From: Streptomyces sp. CG4
Lineage (GTDB): Bacteria > Actinomycetota > Actinomycetes > Streptomycetales > Streptomycetaceae
Assembly: GCF_041080655.1 (NCBI RefSeq)
Contig: NZ_CP163525.1
Location: 3,906,001 to 3,970,000, forward strand
Direction of reading: 5' to 3'
Length of the DNA stretch: 64,000 nt
Below, piece after piece: positions 58,850 through 64,000 of this stretch. Below the pieces are notes generated by a model, which was not told the DNA's origin, searched no databases, and saw only the letters and a list, made by a program, of their open reading frames with translations. Position numbers and translations under genes: made by a program. The stretch's first letter is position 1. Each line of letters starts with the position of its first letter.

Positions 58850-59686
58850 TTAGCGCTTCTTGTTCGTCTTGCGGCGGCGGACGATGTACTTGTTCGACGC
58901 CTTCTTGGGCGAACGAGTACGGCCTTCCTTCTTGCCCCACGGGGACACAGGGTGGCGACCACCGGAGGTCCGGCCCTCACCACCACCGTGCGGGTGGTCA
59001 ACCGGGTTCATCACGACACCACGGACGGTCGGGCGAACGCCCAGCCACCGCTTACGGCCGGCCTTACCCCAGTTGATGTTGCTCTGCTCGGCGTTGCCGA
59101 CCTCACCGACGGTGGCGCGGCAGCGGACGTCGACGAGACGGATCTCGCCGGACGGCATGCGCAGGTGGGCGTAGGCGCCCTCCTTCGCGAGCAGCTGCAC
59201 GGAGGCACCGGCGGAGCGGGCGAACTTGGCACCGCCACCGGGACGGAGCTCGATCGCGTGGATCGTGGTACCGACCGGGATGTTGCGGAGGGCCAGGTTG
59301 TTGCCCGGCTTGATGTCGGCCCCGGGACCGTTCTCCACGCGGTCACCCTGCTGCAGGTTGCGCGGGGCGAGGATGTAGCGCTTCTCGCCGTCGGCGTAGT
59401 GCAGCAGCGCGATGCGCGCGGTGCGGTTGGGGTCGTACTCGATGTGCGCGACCTTCGCCGGCACGCCGTCCTTGTCGTGACGACGGAAGTCGATCACTCG
59501 GTAGGCGCGCTTGTGTCCGCCACCCTGGTGGCGAACGGTCACACGACCGGCGTTGTTACGGCCGCCCTTGCTGTGCAGGGGGCGGACCAGCGACTTCTCC
59601 GGCGTGGACCGCGTGACCTCGACGAAGTCGGCGACGCTGGCGCCACGACGGCCCGGCGTAGTCGGCTTGTACTTGCGGATTCCCAT
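58850..59686 (-). CDS. rplB: 50S ribosomal protein L2
   Basis: 278 residues. The peptidyl-transferase-adjacent motif VRGVVMNPVDHPHGGGEG carries the conserved His. Full length with a standard KKR end. Confidence 0.98.
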   Translation of the reverse strand: MGIRKYKPTTPGRRGASVADFVEVTRSTPEKSLVRPLHSKGGRNNAGRVTVRHQGGGHKRAYRVIDFRRHDKDGVPAKVAHIEYDPNRTARIALLHYADGEKRYILAPRNLQQGDRVENGPGADIKPGNNLALRNIPVGTTIHAIELRPGGGAKFARSAGASVQLLAKEGAYAHLRMPSGEIRLVDVRCRATVGEVGNAEQSNINWGKAGRKRWLGVRPTVRGVVMNPVDHPHGGGEGRTSGGRHPVSPWGKKEGRTRSPKKASNKYIVRRRKTNKKR

Positions 59687-59726
59687 TTCTCAGTCCTCGT
59701 CCGATATCGGACGATCCGGACCGCCC

Positions 59727-60146
59727 TTAGGCGGTCGGACCGCCGAAGATGTCGATACGGTCGCCCTCGGCGAGGGTCACGATCGCGCGCTTGCTGCCGG
59801 CACGCTGACCGAAACCGGTCTTCGTGCGCTTGCGCTTGCCCTGGCGGTTGATCGTGTTGACCCCGGTGACCTTGACGTCGAAGACCGCCTGGACGGCCTG
59901 CTTGATCTGGGTCTTGTTGGCGCCCGGGGCGACGACGAACGTGTACTTGTTGTCGTCGAGGAGCGCGTAGCTCTTCTCGGAGACGACCGGCTTGAGCAGC
60001 ACGTCACGGGGGTCCGTGAAGGACTTGCTCAGCGGCGTCTCGACGGTGTTCTTGCCCTCGGCGGCGTGACGACGCGCCTTGGCGACGCGCGCGGCCTTGG
60101 CGGCCTTGGCGGCCTTCGAGGCGATAGCGGGGTGACGGATGGCCAT
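59727..60146 (-). CDS. rplW: 50S ribosomal protein L23
   Basis: 139 residues. The L23 core begins at DPRDVLLKPVVSEKSYALLD. The Ala/Lys-rich N-terminal extension of about 45 residues (MAIRHPAIASKAAKAAKAAR) is normal for Streptomyces. L23 is the docking site for trigger factor and SRP at the exit. The ATG overlaps the rplD stop by one base. Confidence 0.96.
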   Translation of the reverse strand: MAIRHPAIASKAAKAAKAARVAKARRHAAEGKNTVETPLSKSFTDPRDVLLKPVVSEKSYALLDDNKYTFVVAPGANKTQIKQAVQAVFDVKVTGVNTINRQGKRKRTKTGFGQRAGSKRAIVTLAEGDRIDIFGGPTA

Positions 60147-60799
60147 CAGACCTCGCTCCCTTCGGTGTCGGTGGCCTTCGGGCCGGACACGAAGGACTCG
60201 AAAGCGGCCTGGGTGAAGACCACGTCGTCCGAGACGAGAACGTCGTACGTGTTCAGCTGGCCCGGCTCCAGGATGTGGACCTGGGGCAGGTTGCGGGCGG
60301 ACAGCCACGCGGCCTCGTCGGCGCGGTCGACGACCAGGAGCAGGTTCTTGCGCTCCGAGATCTTGCCGAACAGCGACTTGGCGGCCTTGGTGCTGGGGGT
60401 CTCGCCCTCGACCACGCCGGAGACGACGTGGATGCGGTTGTGACGCGCCCGGTCGGTGAGGGCACCGCGCAGGGCGGCGGCCTTCATCTTCTTCGGGGTG
60501 CGCTGCGAGTAGTCACGCGGCTGCGGGCCGTGCACGACGCCACCACCGGCGAACTGCGGCGCGCGGGTCGAACCCTGACGGGCGCGACCGGTGCCCTTCT
60601 GGCGGTACGGCTTCTTGCCGCCACCACGGACCTCGCCACGGGTCTTCGTCTTGTGCGTGCCCTGACGGGCAGCGGCCAGCTGCGCGACGACGACCTGGTG
60701 GATCAGCGGAACGCTGACCTTGGCGTCGAAGATCTCCGCGGGGAGCTCGACGGAACCGGCCTTGTCGCCAGCCGGCGAAAGGATGTCAACAGTGCTCAT
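60146..60799 (-). CDS. rplD: 50S ribosomal protein L4
   Basis: 217 residues. The tunnel loop GEVRGGGKKPYRQKGTGRAR is intact. In E. coli L4 autoregulates the S10 operon at its leader; whether that holds here is unknown, but a long leader is present. Confidence 0.97.
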   Translation of the reverse strand: MSTVDILSPAGDKAGSVELPAEIFDAKVSVPLIHQVVVAQLAAARQGTHKTKTRGEVRGGGKKPYRQKGTGRARQGSTRAPQFAGGGVVHGPQPRDYSQRTPKKMKAAALRGALTDRARHNRIHVVSGVVEGETPSTKAAKSLFGKISERKNLLLVVDRADEAAWLSARNLPQVHILEPGQLNTYDVLVSDDVVFTQAAFESFVSGPKATDTEGSEV

Positions 60800-60807
60800 C
60801 GGTTACC

Positions 60808-61452
60808 TCAGGCCCCCTTGGCCGCGGTGCGGACCAGGACGAGGCCGCCGTTCGGACCGGGAACCGCGCCCTTGATGAGCAGCAGACCCTTCTCCGCGTC
60901 AACGGCGTGGACGGTCAGGTTCTGGGTGGTGACCCGCTCGTTGCCCATGCGACCCGCCATGCGGAGGCCCTTGAACACACGGCCCGGGGTGGCGCAGCCA
61001 CCGATGGAACCGGGAGAGCGGTGCTTGCGCTGGGTGCCGTGTCCGGCGCCGAGGCCACGGAAGTTGTGGCGCTTCATGACACCGGCGAAGCCCTTGCCCT
61101 TGCTCTTGCCGGTGACGTCGACCTTCACGCCGGCCTCGAAGACCTCGGCGGTGATTTCCTGACCGAGCGTGTACTCGGCGGCATCGGCCGTCCGGATCTC
61201 GACGAGGTGACGACGGGGGGTGACGTCGGCCTTGGCGAAGTGGCCCTTGAGGGGCTTGTTCACCTTGCGCGGGTCGATCTCGCCGAAGGCGATCTGGACC
61301 GACTCGTAGCCGTCGACGTCGTTGGTACGGACCTGGGTCACGACGTTGGGGCCGGCCTTGACGACGGTGACCGGAACAACACGGTTGTTCTCGTCCCACA
61401 CCTGCGTCATGCCGAGCTTCTCGCCCAGGATGCCCTTGATCTGCTTAGCCAT
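60808..61452 (-). CDS. rplC: 50S ribosomal protein L3
   Basis: 214 residues from MAKQIKGILGEKLGMTQVWD. The ATG is preferred over a longer frame 42 bp upstream. The long loop with FAGVMKRHNFRG and the GSIGG motif reaches the peptidyl-transferase centre. Confidence 0.97.
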   Translation of the reverse strand: MAKQIKGILGEKLGMTQVWDENNRVVPVTVVKAGPNVVTQVRTNDVDGYESVQIAFGEIDPRKVNKPLKGHFAKADVTPRRHLVEIRTADAAEYTLGQEITAEVFEAGVKVDVTGKSKGKGFAGVMKRHNFRGLGAGHGTQRKHRSPGSIGGCATPGRVFKGLRMAGRMGNERVTTQNLTVHAVDAEKGLLLIKGAVPGPNGGLVLVRTAAKGA

Positions 61453-61468
61453 TCTCAGCCCACCAGCC

Positions 61469-61777
61469 TCAGAGCTTGATCTCGATGTCGACACCGGCCG
61501 GGAGGTCGAGTCGCATCAGAGAGTCAACGGTCTTGGGGGTCGGGTCGAGAATGTCGATCAGGCGCTTGTGCGTGCGCATCTCGAAGTGCTCGCGCGAGTC
61601 CTTGTACTTGTGCGGCGACTTGATGACGCAGTACACGTTCTTCTCAGTGGGCAGCGGCACCGGGCCCGCGACCGACGCACCAGTGCGGGTCACCGTCTCG
61701 ACGATCTTCTTCGCCGAGGAGTCGATGACCTCGTGGTCGTAGGCCTTGAGCCGGATGCGGATCTTCTGTCCCGCCAT
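61469..61777 (-). CDS. rpsJ: 30S ribosomal protein S10
   Basis: 102 residues; first gene of the S10-spc-alpha cluster in this window. KIRIRLKAYDHEVIDSSAKK and the conserved His/Asp loop are diagnostic. S10 also works with NusB in antitermination. About 390 nt of leader separate its ATG from the predicted promoter. Confidence 0.98.
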   Translation of the reverse strand: MAGQKIRIRLKAYDHEVIDSSAKKIVETVTRTGASVAGPVPLPTEKNVYCVIKSPHKYKDSREHFEMRTHKRLIDILDPTPKTVDSLMRLDLPAGVDIEIKL

Positions 61778-62169
61778 GGCTACTCAGTAGTCCTGTCTCT
61801 TCTAACGCTCTGGAACCCGGCGGATTCCTTCTGCTGCCTTCGCTTCTCCGACCCACGCGGTCGGGCGTGTCGCGCTCTCGCTGACACAGATGTCCCTTGT
61901 TCGAACATCCCTGCCGGGAAATGCGACGGCCCTTCCGGAACCGCGGACCGGGGACCTCGGGCCCACCGGGCGCCTGGCCGGTGCCGCGCTCACACTTCCC
62001 GGAAGATTCCCGTACGTCCGCCCCAGTGCTGCCCGAGGGCAGTTAGGACGACGAGTACTGTGGGACTCGCTTCCGGTCCTCCCGGCGGGAGGCGCGCAGC
62101 ATCAACACTCGACCGAGCAACTCCGACAGTCTGCCATATACGGCGGGGCCTCCGCCAATCGAGCCGGAG

Positions 62170-62197
62170 AGAATACCCCCAGGGTGACGTAGGTCAA
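62170..62197 (-). promoter_or_regulatory. Predicted S10-operon promoter
   Basis: On the minus strand TTGACC, 16 bp, TATTCT: a vegetative (HrdB-type) pair. It implies a leader of about 385 nt (61778-62163) before rpsJ with several GC-rich inverted segments. No gene is seen in the 522-bp gap between rpsJ and the divergent MFS gene. Confidence 0.6.
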
Positions 62198-62299
62198 ACC
62201 GGGGCCGCGGTCGATGCGAGCCACGGCGCGGAATGGACCTCTCCCGGTGCGCGGAATTGGATCTTGGGATGGGGCCAGGAGCTGCCTAGCGTCCCTGTC

Positions 62300-63556
62300 A
62301 TGACGATTCCCGCCCCGGCCGATAGGGCAGACCCCGGCCGGTCGCCGCAGCCGGCCGACCGGGCCGCGATACCGGCCCCGCCGCACCCACGCCTGATCGG
62401 CCTCCTGGCGGCGGCCTGCGGCCTGATCGCCGCCTGCCTCTACTACTGCCAACCCCTGCTCCCCCGGATCGCGGACTCCTACGACGCCTCCCCGTCCGCG
62501 ACCGGGATGCTGGTGACCACCACCCAGGCCGGTTACACGCTGGGCCTGCTGCTGATCGTGCCACTCGGCGACATCGTGGCGCGCCGCCGCCTGGTCGGGA
62601 TCCTGCTCGGCACGGCCGGCGCCGGAATGCTCCTGTCGGGGTCGGCCCCCTCGCTGTGGGTGCTGCTGGCCGGAGGCGCGGCCGTGGGCGCCGGGGCGGT
62701 CGTCGTGCAGGTCCTCATCCCGTACGCGGCCTCCGTCGTCCCCGCCGAGGAGCGCGGCCGGGCGATGGGCACCCTGCTCACCGGCGTCCTGCTCGGCATC
62801 CTGTTCTCCCGCACCGCGGCCGGCCTGGTCGGCGGGGCGTTCGGCTGGCGGGCGGTGTTCCTGGCCGCGGCCGGGACGCTGGCGGCCGTGGCCCTGTTCC
62901 TCGTCCGGGTGCTGCCGTCGTCACCTCCGGACGTGCCGATCGGCTACGGCGCCCAGCTCGCCGCCACGCTACGGCTGGCGGCTGCGGAGCCGGTTCTGCG
63001 TCGGCGCTCACTGATCGGGGCGTGCTGCTTCGCAGCCTTCAGTGCCTTCTGGGCGACCTCGGCGTTCCTGCTGGCCGGCCCGCACTACGGCTGGGATGCC
63101 TCCGCGATCGGGCTGTTCGCGCTGGTGGGCGCGGCGGGCGCGATCGCGGCCAAGGCGACGGGCCGGCTCGCCGACACCGGCCGCCAGGGCGTGGCCACCG
63201 GCGTGCTGCTCCTCCTCGGTGTGGCCGCGTTCGCCGCGATGTGGCCGGGCGGCAGCAGCCTGGCCTGGCTGGTGGCCGGGGTGCTGGTGCTGGACGCCGC
63301 CGTCCACGGCGTCCAGCTGCTCAACATGAGCGTGGTCTACGGCCTTCCGGACCACCCCCGGGCCCGGATCGCCTCGGTCTACATGACGTCGTACTACCTC
63401 GGCGGCGCGGCGGGCTCCGCCCTCGGCATCACCGCGTACCGGTTCGGCGGGTGGGGTGCCGTCCCGGCGACAGGGGCCGCGCTGCTGACCCTGGCCCTGC
63501 TGGTGTGGGGTGTCGGCCGTCGGCGAGGATCACCCCGCAGCGGGTGGCGGGCGTGA
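62300..63556 (+). CDS. MFS transporter
   Basis: 418 residues with about 12 predicted membrane helices and a Pro/Ala-rich N-terminus. The motif-A region GDIVARRRLVG after helix 2 and the AGLVGGAFGWRAVF motif-C-like segment point to a drug/metabolite exporter of the major facilitator superfamily. The substrate is unknown. The ATG at MTIPAPAD lacks a nearby ribosome site; a leaderless or upstream TTG start is possible. Confidence 0.88.
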   Translation: MTIPAPADRADPGRSPQPADRAAIPAPPHPRLIGLLAAACGLIAACLYYCQPLLPRIADSYDASPSATGMLVTTTQAGYTLGLLLIVPLGDIVARRRLVGILLGTAGAGMLLSGSAPSLWVLLAGGAAVGAGAVVVQVLIPYAASVVPAEERGRAMGTLLTGVLLGILFSRTAAGLVGGAFGWRAVFLAAAGTLAAVALFLVRVLPSSPPDVPIGYGAQLAATLRLAAAEPVLRRRSLIGACCFAAFSAFWATSAFLLAGPHYGWDASAIGLFALVGAAGAIAAKATGRLADTGRQGVATGVLLLLGVAAFAAMWPGGSSLAWLVAGVLVLDAAVHGVQLLNMSVVYGLPDHPRARIASVYMTSYYLGGAAGSALGITAYRFGGWGAVPATGAALLTLALLVWGVGRRRGSPRSGWRA

Positions 63557-63571
63557 TGGCAGGATGAGGGG

Positions 63572-64000
63572 ATGATGGCGAATCAGCCGTGGTCGGGGCT
63601 CCACTGCGACCTCCTGGCAGCGAAGTCACAGGTGTACGACCCGTGCGGCTTTGCCTGCTCGCAGCCGGTGCCCGAACCGGAGAGCGCCGAGTACGCGGCT
63701 CACCGATTCACGCTCGACGGGCTCCCTGTCAGGTTCCGCGTGGCCAAGACGACCCCGACGAAGGTGGGCCAGTTCGTCACCGTGTGGCAGCGGTCCCCGG
63801 AGGGTCCGATCAGGCCCTTCGATGCCGACGACGGGGTTGACCTCGTCGTGATCAGCAGCCGCGACAACGACCACTTCGGACAGTTCGTGTTCTCGCGCGA
63901 GGTGCTGTGCGAGCGCGGGATCATGTCACGGAACGGCTCCGCCGGGAAGCGAGGATTCCGCGTCTACCCGCCCTGGGTGACCACGACGAATCGCCAGGCA
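63572..64000 (+). CDS. MepB-family protein (3' end outside window)
   Basis: 143 codons visible, starting MMANQPWSGLHCDLLAAKSQ. The motifs EYAAHRFTLDGLPVRFRVAK, TPTKVGQFVTVW, GQFVFSREVLCERGIMS and GKRGFRVYPPW match the MepB family. MepB was named from the staphylococcal mepRAB locus beside a MATE efflux pump; its function is not established. The next gene upstream here is also an exporter. ATG start directly after GAGGGG. Confidence 0.85.
   Translation, partial: MMANQPWSGLHCDLLAAKSQVYDPCGFACSQPVPEPESAEYAAHRFTLDGLPVRFRVAKTTPTKVGQFVTVWQRSPEGPIRPFDADDGVDLVVISSRDNDHFGQFVFSREVLCERGIMSRNGSAGKRGFRVYPPWVTTTNRQA

Noticed and set aside
44451..64000. Expectation of rpsL-rpsG-fusA-tuf upstream of rpsJ
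   Set aside because: The DNA upstream of rpsJ is a 0.5-kb leader followed by an MFS and a MepB gene; the str operon is not in the window.

Overview
The window is high-GC actinobacterial chromosome and almost certainly comes from a Streptomyces. It carries bldM and whiD side by side, the sigma factor ShbA, a His-tailed GroEL1 behind groES with CIRCE operators, frequent GTG/TTG starts, lipoproteins and a large S10-spc-alpha ribosomal protein cluster. The order of conserved blocks matches the core region of Streptomyces chromosomes (inference from gene order and family knowledge; no search was run).

Layout. 1-4.9 kb: a pseudokinase cut by the window edge, a PASTA-less membrane Ser/Thr kinase and glpD, all leftward. 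5.2-7.1 kb: a nucleotide-sugar dehydrogenase homologue without its catalytic Cys, and a small membrane protein. 7.2-13 kb: guaB3, guaB, sigma factor shbA, a 0.95 kb gene-free stretch, then the divergent developmental regulators bldM and whiD. 13.2-16.5 kb: LysR regulator and MOSC protein (divergent), SDR enzyme, SnoaL-like fusion. 16.6-18.8 kb: groEL1-groES with two CIRCE boxes. 19-25.9 kb: two overlapping lipoprotein deacetylases, a THUMP-like methyltransferase ending exactly at a MITE, an ECF42 sigma factor with its DGPF partner and promoter, a decayed GH3 glycosidase, and a DUF347 membrane protein. 25.9-31.4 kb: an aberrant tRNA-Gly with its own promoter and terminator, then the t6A cluster (tsaD, rimI, tsaB, tsaE), a degenerate L,D-transpeptidase-like protein and a 72-residue peptide behind an iron-box palindrome. 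31.5-42 kb: cell-wall precursor and cofactor genes (alr, an L,D-transpeptidase, nnr, acpS, glmS, coaA, glmM), with a second MITE copy. 42-61.8 kb: rplM-rpsI, then in transcription order S10, L3 ... L15 | secY-adk | map, infA, L36, S13, S11, rpoA, L17, truA, all leftward. 61.8-64 kb: the S10 promoter and long leader, an MFS exporter and a MepB-family protein cut by the window end.

How it works together. Most of the window is housekeeping: translation (ribosome, IF-1, RNA polymerase alpha, SecY, Map, t6A, TruA), purine synthesis (GuaB), protein folding (GroES/EL1) and wall precursor supply (GlmS to GlmM to UDP-GlcNAc; D-Ala from Alr). On top of this sits the sporulation pair BldM/WhiD; a perfect sigma-BldN type promoter lies upstream of bldM. 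I did not find a large novel gene system. The best leads are small: the odd tRNA-Gly, the iron-box peptide, the pseudo-enzymes (kinase, sugar dehydrogenase, L,D-transpeptidase, GuaB3) and the CTAG-flanked MITEs. Start sites follow Shine-Dalgarno evidence where visible and are noted where uncertain.
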